The notes under the pieces were generated by a model. The model was given only the letters and a program-made list of their open reading frames with translations, did not search any database and had not been told where the DNA came from. From contig NZ_BBZK01000006.1 of NCBI RefSeq assembly GCF_001748085.1, positions 315,657 through 379,656 of the forward strand: a stretch of 64,000 nt of DNA, given 5' to 3'. Positions within the stretch are counted from its first letter, which is position 1; each line of letters begins with the position of its first letter. Origin of the DNA: Streptomyces sp. TP-A0874 (GTDB taxonomy: Bacteria; Actinomycetota; Actinomycetes; Streptomycetales; Streptomycetaceae). The position numbers were made by a program, and so were the translations under genes. Below, one piece after another: positions 7,301-14,875 of the stretch.

Positions 7301-8736
7301 CGCCGCCACACGTGCTTGGTCTCCTGGTACTCGGCCAGCCCGCGGAGGCCGAACTCCCGGCCCAGCCCGGACTGCTTCCAGCCGCCCCACTCGGCCGCGG
7401 GGTGGCGGGCCAGGAGGTCGTTGATCCACACCGTGCCGACCCGGAGCCGGGCGGCCACCCGGGTGGCCCGGGCCGCGTCCTCGGTCCAGACCGCGGCGTT
7501 CAGCCCGTAGAGGGTGTCGTTGGCCAGCGCCACCGCTTCCGGTTCGTCCCGGAACCGCTCGACGGTGACCACCGGCCCGAAGCACTCGTCCCGCACCACG
7601 GACATCCCGGGGGTGCACTCGTCGAGCACCGTCGGCAGGTAGAAGAAGCCCTCCGCGAGCACGGCGTCGCCCGGACGGCTGCCACCGCAGCGGAGTACCG
7701 CCCCTTCGGCCAGCCCGCCGGCCACGTACGCCTCGACCCGTTCGCGGTGGGCCGCGGAGATCAGCGGGCCGCTGCGGGCGTCCTGGTCGAAGGGCCCGCC
7801 CAGGCGGATGGCGCGGGCACGGGCCACCAGTTCCTCGACGAACCGGTCGTGGATCTCGTCCTGGAGCAGCAGCCGCGACCCGGCCGAGCAGAGCTGCCCG
7901 GCGTTCTGGAAGGCGGCGGTGAGGGCGTGGTCCACCGCGGTGTCCAGGTCGGAGTCGGCGAAGACGATGTTCGGGTTCTTGCCGCCGAGTTCCAGGACGA
8001 CCCGCTTCACCGCGGTCGCGGCGGCGGCCATCACCCGACGACCGGTCACCAGACCGCCGGTGAGGGAGACCAGGTCGACGCGTTCGTCCAGGCTCAGCGG
8101 CGCACCTGCCTCCGTGCCCGTCCCGAGCACCAGGTTGCCGGCGCCCGCCGGCAACCCCGCCTCGGCGAGCAGCCGCATGAGCAGCACGGCGGTGTGCGGC
8201 GTGAGTTCGCTGGGTTTGAGGACGAAGGTGTTGCCTGCCGCGAGCGCCGGGGCGACCTTCGCCGCGCTCCGCAGCAGCGGGCGGCTCCAGGGGGTGATCA
8301 GCGCGCAGACGCCGACCGGCTCGTGGACGACCCGGCTGTCCACCTCCGGGTCACCGGTGTCGGGGATCCGGTCGGAGTTCCCCGCCGCGACCAGTCCGCC
8401 GTAGTAGCGGAAGCAGTCGGCGGCGGCCAGGGTTCCGTACTCGCTCTCGGCCAGTCGCTGGCCGGTGTCCAGTGACTCCGCGTGGGCCAGGGCGCTCCGC
8501 TCGCGCTCCAGCAGGTCCGCCACCCGGAGCAGCAGTCGGCCGCGTTCGGCGGCCGGGGTGTGCGGCCAGGATCCAGTGTCGAAGGCCTCCCGTGCGGCGG
8601 TGGCCGCCGCGGCGACGTCCTCGGGGCCGCCCTCGTCCACGGTGGCGACCAGGCTGCCGTCGGCCGGGCAGCGGATGTCGCGCACCCGGGCCGCCGCTGC
8701 AGCGGTCCACCGGCCTCCGATGAACAGCTCCGGCAT
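7267..8736 (-). CDS. Aldehyde dehydrogenase family protein
   Basis: This 489-residue NAD(P)-dependent enzyme oxidises an aldehyde to the acid. It shows the NAD-binding LVSLTGG segment, the general-base Glu in VVLELGGKNP and the catalytic Cys in NAGQLCSAGSR. Length and motifs are those of betaine- or aminobutyraldehyde-type dehydrogenases. The chosen ATG at 8736 has GGAGG about 8 nt upstream; an upstream in-frame start would add 29 residues of non-homologous sequence. It faces the catabolic operon tail to tail, so co-regulation is possible but not shown. The substrate is unknown. Confidence 0.9.
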   Translation of the reverse strand: MPELFIGGRWTAAAAARVRDIRCPADGSLVATVDEGGPEDVAAAATAAREAFDTGSWPHTPAAERGRLLLRVADLLERERSALAHAESLDTGQRLAESEYGTLAAADCFRYYGGLVAAGNSDRIPDTGDPEVDSRVVHEPVGVCALITPWSRPLLRSAAKVAPALAAGNTFVLKPSELTPHTAVLLMRLLAEAGLPAGAGNLVLGTGTEAGAPLSLDERVDLVSLTGGLVTGRRVMAAAATAVKRVVLELGGKNPNIVFADSDLDTAVDHALTAAFQNAGQLCSAGSRLLLQDEIHDRFVEELVARARAIRLGGPFDQDARSGPLISAAHRERVEAYVAGGLAEGAVLRCGGSRPGDAVLAEGFFYLPTVLDECTPGMSVVRDECFGPVVTVERFRDEPEAVALANDTLYGLNAAVWTEDAARATRVAARLRVGTVWINDLLARHPAAEWGGWKQSGLGREFGLRGLAEYQETKHVWRRYGTRPRRWFE

Positions 8737-9292
8737 GGAATTGCCTCCGGGCTTCTCGGGGCCCTCCCTTTCCGGTGAGCCGCATCGGCCGGAGACGCTG
8801 CCACAGCCCCACGGGAAAAGCACGTGAGCCGCGCCGGGCTGGGCAGGACGGGCGACCGGTCCCGCAACACCGACGACACGACCCGCCGAATATCGGATTT
8901 CCAGGGCGCTCGCCCATGTGATTGCTATCTTCCTCTCTCAGTGAGTGACAGTCGGATACGGCCGTTCAGTCATCACCCGTGGATTCCATGGCCCCCAACT
9001 GAGAGGCTCCGCTCGGGAAGGCCCCTACGGCTGTACCGGGTGGAATTCGACAGAGACCCCGCGCCCCTCCTCCCCCGGCTTCCCGCCCCGGTCTTCGACC
9101 GCGATCGGTACAGCCTGCCGGACGGCCTGACGGCTCGTTTCGGTGTCACCGGTGTTCCGGGCGCCGCCGCGCCTCGGCCGGACCTAGCCCGAACAGCTTC
9201 AGGGACTGATGCCAATGGGTGGTAATTCGTTTCTCTTCCCATTGGGTTCGTTGAAAGGAATGTCCAACCGGACGACAGAAAGGAATCGCAGA
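8737..9292. other. Intergenic region upstream of aldehyde dehydrogenase and chaplin
   Basis: No convincing gene was found. A 133-codon plus-strand frame (8824-9225) has no recognisable domain and no good ribosome site. The stretch should hold the divergent promoters of both flanking genes, and it contains the hairpin at 9212-9245. Confidence 0.5.
9212..9245 (+). promoter_or_regulatory. Inverted repeat in the probable chaplin 5' leader
   Basis: Perfect 8-nt arms CCAATGGG and CCCATTGG are separated by 18 nt. They lie 47 nt upstream of the chaplin ATG and before its AAGGAA ribosome site. This could be a leader hairpin or a repressor site. Confidence 0.35.
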
Positions 9293-9559
9293 ATGAAGCG
9301 CATCACCCGCATCACCGCGCTCACCGCCGCCAGCTTCGCCCTCACATTGGGTGGCGCCGGCGTCGCCGCCGCCCTGGACGGGCACGGCCACCACAGGCAG
9401 GGCGCCACGGCCGAGGGCATCGCCGCCCACTCGCCCGGCTTCCTGAGCGGCAACCTCATCCAGGTGCCGGTGAACGTGCCGATCAACGTCTGCGGCAACA
9501 CCGTTACGGTGCTCGGTCTGCTGAACGGCTCCGCCGGGACCCACTGCTCCAACTGGTGA
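9293..9559 (+). CDS. Short chaplin (secreted hydrophobic aerial-hyphae surface protein)
   Basis: This 88-residue exported protein has a Sec signal (MKRITRITALTAASFALTLGG, cleaved near AAA) and one C-terminal chaplin domain. The domain contains SPGFLSGNLIQVPVNVPINVCGN and ends in GTHCSNW, with two Cys as in the ChpD-H class. Short chaplins self-assemble into amyloid-like fibrils that lower surface tension and coat aerial hyphae and spores. The ATG at 9293 follows AAGGAA. A 13-bp terminator stem lies 17 nt after the stop, so the gene is monocistronic. A charged HGHHRQG insert separates the signal from the domain. Confidence 0.93.
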   Translation: MKRITRITALTAASFALTLGGAGVAAALDGHGHHRQGATAEGIAAHSPGFLSGNLIQVPVNVPINVCGNTVTVLGLLNGSAGTHCSNW

Positions 9560-9575
9560 CCGCCGAGCGGTGAGG

Positions 9576-9608
9576 CCGGGGCCGGCGGGGACTCTCCGCC
9601 GGCCCCGG
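9576..9608 (+). terminator. Terminator of the chaplin gene
   Basis: A perfect 13-bp stem (CCGGGGCCGGCGG and its complement) has a 7-nt loop and starts 17 nt after the stop codon. Confidence 0.75.
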
Positions 9609-9827
9609 TCGGTTTCCTCCCCGTGGACCAGAGCGCGCGGCGTCGGATACCCCGCCTCGTCAGGCGGAGGGCGCCCACCCCGGCCACAGCGGGCCGTCAG
9701 CGTGCGCCCCTGGAGTCACCAACGGACGCTCCGGTGGCCCGCCGGCGGGAGGCCGATGGTCGGCGAGGTCTGGACCCCGCGCCACCGCCACCGTCTCGGC
9801 GAAGCCGGCAACCGATAAAGTGCGCCC

Positions 9828-10256
9828 ATGACCGTGTCCCTGAGGGCCGTGGCCGGGTGGCTGCGGTCGGCCGTAGGCCCGATGCGCCTGTGGCTCGCCC
9901 CGCAGCGGATCCGGGACCAGGGCGAGACACCGGACTACCGTTTCTCGTTGGCGAACGAGCGCACCTTCCTGGCCTGGCTGCGCACTTCGCTGGCGCTCAT
10001 CGGCGGCGGTTTCGCGGTCGCCCAGTTCCTGTCCGGTCTTCATGAGATCGTGCGGGTGGCGTTGGCGGCGCTGCTGGTGGGCGGTGGTGCGACCTGCGCG
10101 GTGCGGGCGGTCAACCACTGGGTCCGGTGCGAACTGGCCATCCGCCGGGGCGAGGACCTGCCACCCAGCCGTTTTCCCGCCGTCCTGGCGATCGGTGTGG
10201 GTCTGTTGGCGGTGGCGATGATGCTCGTCACGATCGCGGGGCCGACCGGCGGATGA
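9828..10256 (+). CDS. YidH/DUF202 family membrane protein
   Basis: This 142-residue protein carries the DUF202 signature near residues 40-60 (SLANERTFLAWLRTSLALIGGG). Three membrane helices follow: about 50-70, 75-95 and 120-140. The function of the family is not established. The stop overlaps the ATG of a second DUF202 gene as ATGA, a pairing typical of these proteins. The ATG at 9828 is used; the Met in MRLWLAP, 18 codons later, is an alternative. Confidence 0.85.
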   Translation: MTVSLRAVAGWLRSAVGPMRLWLAPQRIRDQGETPDYRFSLANERTFLAWLRTSLALIGGGFAVAQFLSGLHEIVRVALAALLVGGGATCAVRAVNHWVRCELAIRRGEDLPPSRFPAVLAIGVGLLAVAMMLVTIAGPTGG

Positions 10257-10564
10257 GCGCCCCGACCCGGGACCCCGGGCTCCAGCCCGAGCGCACCCGG
10301 CTGGCCTGGCGCCGCACCACCCTGTCGGCGGCGGTCGTCGGTGCCCTGGCCGTGCGGCTGGTGACGGAACACGGGAACGGGGCGCGGGGTCTGGCCGCGG
10401 TCTCCCTGGTGGGGCTCGCCTGGCTCGCCCTACTGCTCCTCGCGCACTTCCGGATAAGGGCGCTGACCTCGGTCCGGCCACCCCTGCTGTCGCCGCGGAC
10501 CGCCTTCGCGGCAGCGGGCTGTGTGTTCGCCCTGGCCGCCTTCGGCGTGATCGCCCTGGTCTGA
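10253..10564 (+). CDS. DUF202 domain-containing membrane protein
   Basis: This is a 103-residue partner of the preceding gene. It has the shorter DUF202 core (QPERTRLAWRRTTLSAAVVG, residues about 12-31) and three predicted membrane helices. It is translationally coupled to the YidH-like gene by the ATGA overlap, suggesting that the two proteins act together in the membrane. No specific function is known. Confidence 0.85.
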   Translation: MSAPTRDPGLQPERTRLAWRRTTLSAAVVGALAVRLVTEHGNGARGLAAVSLVGLAWLALLLLAHFRIRALTSVRPPLLSPRTAFAAAGCVFALAAFGVIALV

Positions 10565-10740
10565 GCCGCCCTGCCGGACGCGGCACGTCAGCGCCGTGCG
10601 CTGATCCACCGGTAATCGCAAGACACCCCTTAGCCTGACAGGGTCGGCCCAGGACGGACGGAGCCAAACACCGGCAGGCTCCTCCGGGGCGGGAGAACGG
10701 CCGCTGCTGACAGCCGGCCGGCGAGGACAGCGAGGTTCGC

Positions 10741-11283
10741 ATGACTTCGGACGACCGGCGACCACCACCCCGCGGCGAGGCGGCCGACGCGCCACTGGTC
10801 GTCGTCCTCGGGGTCTCCGGATCGGGGAAGACCACGATCGGGGTGGCGCTGGCCAACCGGCTCGGCCTGCCGTACGCGGACGGCGACAACTTCCACTCTC
10901 CGGCGAACATCGCCAAGATGCGGGCGGGCACCCCGCTGGACGACGAGGACCGCTGGCCCTGGCTAGACGCCGTCGGCACATGGCTCGCCCGGCACCGCGC
11001 GACCGGCGGGGTGGTCTCCTGCTCCGCCCTCAAGCGCCACTACCGCGACCGCCTCGCCACCGCCGCTCCCGGTGTCTTCTTCATCCACCTGGACGGCTCC
11101 CAGCAGTTGATCTCGGACCGGCTCGGGCAACGCAGGGGCCACTTCATGCCGCCGGGCCTGCTGCAGTCCCAGTTCGCCGACCTCGAACGGCTGGCGTCCG
11201 ACGAGCCGGGGGCCACCGTCTCCATCGAGGCGACCCCGCACGAGACGGTGGACCGGGCGCTTCTCGCGCTGCACCAGCGCTGA
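10741..11283 (+). CDS. gntK: Gluconokinase
   Basis: This 180-residue enzyme phosphorylates gluconate to 6-phosphogluconate for the pentose phosphate pathway. The P-loop GVSGSGKTT is near residue 24, ADGDNFHSPANIAKM and DDEDRWPWL follow as expected for GntK, and SCSALKRHYRDRL and QRRGHFMPPGLLQSQ supply the substrate site and lid. The length equals the usual 165-185 residues. It stands alone between the DUF202 pair and the muramidase. No gluconate regulator or permease is adjacent. Confidence 0.93.
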   Translation: MTSDDRRPPPRGEAADAPLVVVLGVSGSGKTTIGVALANRLGLPYADGDNFHSPANIAKMRAGTPLDDEDRWPWLDAVGTWLARHRATGGVVSCSALKRHYRDRLATAAPGVFFIHLDGSQQLISDRLGQRRGHFMPPGLLQSQFADLERLASDEPGATVSIEATPHETVDRALLALHQR

Positions 11284-11580
11284 GCCCCGCGGGCGCCGGC
11301 GACCGGGCATACCGCGCACGGCGCGGCCCTCCCCCCGTGGCCCGGAGGTGCCGGCTCGGCCGGGGCGGTGTCAGCGTCCCCTGCACAGGTACCGAGCCCG
11401 GCTCGGGGCAGATCGGGCCGGAGAGCGCGGGGCCGGCGGTGGTCGTACCCGGGAAGCGGTCCGGAAGGTGCCATCGCACGGCCATTCCCCGGGAACCGGC
11501 GGCGGGTTAGCTTGCGGGGGTACACCGCCATCCCCGGGTGCGCTCGGGCCCGGGGCGACCAGTGAATCCGGAGATCCCGT

Positions 11581-12873
11581 ATGAGGCTGTCCCGAAGGAA
11601 CCTGCTCGCTGTGACTGGGGCGATCGGCGCGTCCACCGCGGCTTCCGCCGCCACGGCGTTCGCCGCGGCCGGCGGGCCCGGGCACGGCGCCCCGCCCGCC
11701 CGGTCCCGCCGGCGGGTGAGCACGGGGTTCGAGAGGTTGGCCGCGCAGGGCTACCGACCGCTCGCCGGCGAGCGGGTGGGCATGGTGACCAACCCCACCG
11801 GCGTCACCGCGGACGTGCGCCACATCGTGGACGTGATGCACGCCGACGACCGGGTGAACCTGACGGCGGTCTTCGGACCGGAGCACGGCTTCCGCGGCAC
11901 CGCCCAGGCGGGCGGCTCCGAAGGCCGCTACGACGATCCGGCGACCGGCCTGCCGGTCTTCGACACCTACCTCAAGAGCGGTCAGGAACTCGCGGACGTC
12001 TTCACCGAATCCGCTGTGGACACCGTCGTCTTCGACATCCAGGACGCGGGGGCCCGCTTCTACACCTATATCTGGACCCTCTACGACTGCATGGTGGCCG
12101 CCGTGCTGGCGGGCAAGCGCTTCGTGGTGCTGGACCGCCCGAACCCGGTGACCGGCAGGGACGCCTACGGGCCCGTCCTCGACCGGGAGTTCGCGACCTT
12201 CGTCGGCCGGGAGCCGATCTCCCAGGCGCACGGTATGACGGTCGCCGAGCTGGCGCTGCTGTTCAACGCGGAGTTCGTGCCGGAGGCGGCCGGCGGCCGG
12301 GCGGTGGAGCTGGACGTGGTGCGGATGTCCGGCTGGCGCAGGAACGACTTCTTCGACACGACCGGGCTGCCGTGGGTGCCGCCGAGCCCCAACATGCCGA
12401 CCCCGGACACCGCCCTCGTCTACCCCGGCACCTGCCTCTTCGAAGGGACCAACCTCTCCGAGGGACGCGGCACCACCCGCCCGTTCGAGCTGCTGGGCGC
12501 GGCGGGGATCGACCGCCGCTGGGCGGAGGCGGCGAACGGACTCGGCCTGGCCGGGGTGGTGTTCCGGGAGGCCTACTTCGAGCCCACCTTCTCCAAGTTC
12601 GAGGGCGAGACGGTGGGCGGTGTGCAGCTCCACGTCCACGACCGGGAGGCGTTCGACCCGGTGCGCACGGGGATCGGACTGCTCGTCACCGCCAAGCAGG
12701 TCTGGGACGGTTTCGCGTGGCGGGAGGACAACTGGATCGACAAGCTGACCGGCTCCTCCCGGGTCCGGACGATGATCGACGCCGGTGCGGACACGGACGA
12801 GGTGGTCGGCGGCTGGCGGCAGGAGCTGTCGGCCTTCCGCAAGTTGCGGCGCAAGCACCTCCTGTACCCCTGA
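11581..12873 (+). CDS. namZ: NamZ-type (DUF1343) exo-beta-N-acetylmuramidase, Tat-exported
   Basis: This 430-residue secreted protein begins with a twin-arginine signal (SRRNLLAVTG, hydrophobic to about residue 29). The DUF1343 domain covers about 45-430, with family segments VGMVTNPTGV, FGPEHGFRG, VFDIQDAGARFYTY, LDRPNPV and EGTNLSEGRGT. The founding NamZ removes MurNAc from the non-reducing ends of peptidoglycan fragments, so a role in wall recycling or scavenging is likely. A 13-bp terminator follows at once. A long frame that runs through this gene into the next one (11538-13619) is a high-GC shadow. Confidence 0.88.
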   Translation: MRLSRRNLLAVTGAIGASTAASAATAFAAAGGPGHGAPPARSRRRVSTGFERLAAQGYRPLAGERVGMVTNPTGVTADVRHIVDVMHADDRVNLTAVFGPEHGFRGTAQAGGSEGRYDDPATGLPVFDTYLKSGQELADVFTESAVDTVVFDIQDAGARFYTYIWTLYDCMVAAVLAGKRFVVLDRPNPVTGRDAYGPVLDREFATFVGREPISQAHGMTVAELALLFNAEFVPEAAGGRAVELDVVRMSGWRRNDFFDTTGLPWVPPSPNMPTPDTALVYPGTCLFEGTNLSEGRGTTRPFELLGAAGIDRRWAEAANGLGLAGVVFREAYFEPTFSKFEGETVGGVQLHVHDREAFDPVRTGIGLLVTAKQVWDGFAWREDNWIDKLTGSSRVRTMIDAGADTDEVVGGWRQELSAFRKLRRKHLLYP

Positions 12874-12879
12874 GGTACC

Positions 12880-12911
12880 GCGGTCCGGCCCCCGCGGAGG
12901 GGCCGGACCGC
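12880..12911 (+). terminator. Terminator of the muramidase gene
   Basis: A perfect 13-bp stem (GCGGTCCGGCCCC and complement) with a 6-nt loop starts 7 nt after the stop. Confidence 0.75.
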
Positions 12912-13010
12912 ACACCCCACCGGTTCGCACTCCAATTCGAGGGAGCCGATCCGCCACCGGATACGTCCATTCCACATCGCCGGGAATGCGAGCCGACGGA
13001 GGTGGAGGCG

Positions 13011-13619
13011 ATGGCCGGTTTCAGAAGTCTCGCGGAACAGGTACGCGACCCAGAGGTCATCATCGAGCAGCGGCGGACCGCGCTGCGCAAGTGCCTGGAG
13101 AAGTTCGCGCCCTACGGACACCGCGCGACCTGGCATCATCTGTGCGGGCGGGCCGGGATCGCGACAGCGGACCGGCGGCCCGACCCGGCGCGTCTGGTGG
13201 CGGCGCTTGAGGAGTTGGAGGCGGCCCGGGAGATCTGGCTCGCCTACGACGAGGAGTTCGCGGTACGGCGCAAGCGCGAGAAGTTCTACGGCATCCGGCA
13301 GCCCAGCGCCATCGACGACTGGCACCGCCGCACCTGGGGCGGGTACGGGGTGGCCTGGTGCGACGACCCCACGGTCCACCCCACGGCGCCGCTGGCCGAG
13401 GTGCTGCGGCGGATGATCTCCGCTTTGGAGTCGCAGCCGGGGGCGGTCTGCCCGGTCTGCCGGGAGCACGACATCGAGTGGCGCGGCGGACTGTGCCACT
13501 ACCCCAGCGCGGGGCCGGTCTGCCGGAACTGCGGCATCGTCGTGCCGGCGCCGGTGCTCACCCCCAGGGCACTGGCGGCGACGAAGCGGCCGAGTCGGCC
13601 GCTCCTGGCCGCGGCGTGA
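13011..13619 (+). CDS. Conserved hypothetical protein with C-terminal zinc ribbon
   Basis: I do not recognise this 202-residue protein. The N-terminal half is helical and basic (EQRRTALRKCLEKFAPYGHRATWHHLCGR). The centre is rich in Trp and Tyr (IDDWHRRTWGGYGVAW). The C-terminal part holds CPVC (147-150) and CRNC (171-174), with another Cys at 162, a likely zinc ribbon. The ATG at 13011 follows GGAGGTGGAGG. It is preceded by the muramidase terminator and followed by a hairpin at 13667-13707, so it is probably transcribed alone. A nucleic-acid-binding role is possible but unsupported. Confidence 0.7.
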   Translation: MAGFRSLAEQVRDPEVIIEQRRTALRKCLEKFAPYGHRATWHHLCGRAGIATADRRPDPARLVAALEELEAAREIWLAYDEEFAVRRKREKFYGIRQPSAIDDWHRRTWGGYGVAWCDDPTVHPTAPLAEVLRRMISALESQPGAVCPVCREHDIEWRGGLCHYPSAGPVCRNCGIVVPAPVLTPRALAATKRPSRPLLAAA

Positions 13620-13666
13620 TCTGAACGAGGCCGGCCGGGCAGCGCGATGCCTCCGGCTGGGCGTGG

Positions 13667-13707
13667 AAGGCGGTGTTCCGGGGTTTCGGCCCACGGCACA
13701 CCGCCTT
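13667..13707 (+). terminator. Possible terminator after the zinc-ribbon gene
   Basis: A 10-bp stem AAGGCGGTGT/ACACCGCCTT with a 21-nt loop lies 47 nt after the stop. Confidence 0.45.
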
Positions 13708-13762
13708 CGGCGCTCCTCTGGCGCAGTTCTCCGGCGAGTGGCGTTGAGGAGCAACTGCCAGG

Positions 13763-13975
13763 TCAGGTGCTGAGAACGGATCGGTAGCGGTGGCCGGCTC
13801 TCCCGAGCGGTGTGCGGACGGCTGTCAGGTAGACCGCCAGGAACCCCAGAAGGCAGCACAACGGAGCCCAGCCCCGTAGCCGTGTCGTCCGCGTCGGGCC
13901 GCGGGCGGCCGCCGTTCCCGGGACTCGGCCGGGATCCGGGGGCGCGGAGCAGGTCGAGGGGTCTCCCGGGGTCAT
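13763..13975 (-). CDS. Small single-span membrane protein, hypothetical
   Basis: This 70-residue frame has a Pro/Arg-rich start and one clear hydrophobic segment (WAPLCCLLGFLAVYLTAV, residues about 35-52). GAGGACA and GAGAGAA lie upstream of the ATG at 13975. It follows the PadR gene and its decayed partner on the same strand, as small membrane proteins often do in PadR units. There is no homology I can name. It may be a remnant of a longer protein. Confidence 0.4.
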   Translation of the reverse strand: MTPGDPSTCSAPPDPGRVPGTAAARGPTRTTRLRGWAPLCCLLGFLAVYLTAVRTPLGRAGHRYRSVLST

Positions 13976-14091
13976 GGTTCTCTCTGTCCTCGTGGGGGCG
14001 GTGGGTGTTTCTTGAGGGGGTTCGCTCACGCGCCGCTCCGGGCGCGGGGAGGTGGGGCGGAGCGGCCCGGCCGGTCCGGGGGCCTCCGCTC

Positions 14092-14210
14092 CTACTCGAG
14101 GAGCGCGGCCAGGAGCGGCCGGGATACGCCTCGGCCAGGCAGGCCAGCAGTTCCTCCCCCTGCCGGGAGCGGTAGGACTCGGGATAGGCCGCAAGCAGCA
14201 GACGGTTCAT
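14092..14210 (-). pseudogene. Remnant of the usual PadR-partner gene (frameshifted/truncated)
   Basis: The frame starts with an ATG that overlaps the PadR stop as ATGA and encodes MNRLLLAAYPESYRSRQGE and more up to YPGRSWP, about 35 residues. This resembles the N-terminus of membrane proteins often found behind PadR regulators in Streptomyces. After GRSWP the similarity stops. In the next frame the sequence reads AALLE and hits a TAG at 14092-14094, as if a frameshift or deletion removed the rest. In the original frame it runs on as non-homologous antisense sequence. I annotate only the recognisable stub. Confidence 0.45.
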
Positions 14211-14548
14211 GCCGGGGCCGCTCCGAGACCCCGCGAGCGTCCGATGACGACGGCTGCTGCCTGCTGCATCCGCAGCGCCTCCCGGTCGAGCACCGCGGCG
14301 CCGTCCTCGGTGAGTCGGTAGTAGCGCCGAGCCCGCCCGTCCACGGTCTCCTCACGGTCGGTGGCCACCAAGCCGGCCCGCTCCAGCCGCTCCAACGCGC
14401 CGTAGAGGGTGCCCACGGCGATCCGGAGCCGCCCGTCGGTGGCCTGCTCGGCGGCCTTGATGATGCCGTAACCGTGCAACGGTCCGTCCATCAGCGCGGC
14501 GAGGATGAAGTACTGGGGTTCGGTCAGGGACGGGTTACGTCGTCTCAT
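14207..14548 (-). CDS. PadR family transcriptional regulator
   Basis: This 113-residue winged-helix regulator contains the PadR core LTEPQYFILAALMDGPLHGYGII (in two parts, residues about 8-30), then VGTLYGALERLERAGLV and the ARRYYRLTEDG wing, and ends with a short helix. The ATG at 14548 is chosen because the PadR fold starts within 8 residues; an upstream in-frame start would run through the operator. A 21-bp inverted repeat lies 10 nt upstream of the start, so autorepression is likely. The stop overlaps the next ATG. Confidence 0.9.
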   Translation of the reverse strand: MRRRNPSLTEPQYFILAALMDGPLHGYGIIKAAEQATDGRLRIAVGTLYGALERLERAGLVATDREETVDGRARRYYRLTEDGAAVLDREALRMQQAAAVVIGRSRGLGAAPA

Positions 14549-14558
14549 GCACTCGAGC

Positions 14559-14579
14559 ATATATCGACGCACGATATAT
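14559..14579. promoter_or_regulatory. PadR operator candidate: ATATATCG-ACGCA-CGATATAT
   Basis: Perfect 8-nt inverted arms with a 5-nt spacer lie 10 nt upstream of the PadR ATG. They are strikingly AT-rich for this genome. PadR proteins typically bind such AT-rich dyads in their own promoters. Confidence 0.65.
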
Positions 14580-14875
14580 CTGCCCTGCGAAGGAGTATCC
14601 ACGCCCGAGGGCCGTCATCGGTACGGCCCCGACCTCGACGCGTCCCGGCGATCGAGCGCCGGCGCGGGAGGCGTTGCCGGGCGCCGGTAACCGTCTGACA
14701 TCGGACGATGCCTCTCCGGGCCGCTCGAATGCCAAGCTGATAACGGCTGGCGAAGTGGTCTCCCCAAGGCTTCCCCGAGATCGATGAACGTTGTACCGTC
14801 CCCGCGACGCGGCAGTTCATCCACCCTCGACACCCCCACCGTCCGACGCTCGTAAACGCCGCGCGGAGGTACCGC

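Noticed and set aside
8824..9225. 133-codon frame between aldehyde dehydrogenase and chaplin genes
   Set aside because: No ribosome site, no domain, and it runs into the chaplin leader hairpin.
11538..13619. 693-codon plus-strand frame spanning the muramidase and zinc-ribbon genes
   Set aside because: Only its last 202 codons look like protein. The first part is an Arg/Pro/Gly-rich shadow of the muramidase gene in another frame, and a proper ribosome site and ATG occur at 13011.
12573..14210. 545-codon minus-strand frame starting at the PadR-partner ATG
   Set aside because: Only about 35 residues at its start are recognisable. The rest is Arg/Pro-rich and antisense to two plus-strand genes.
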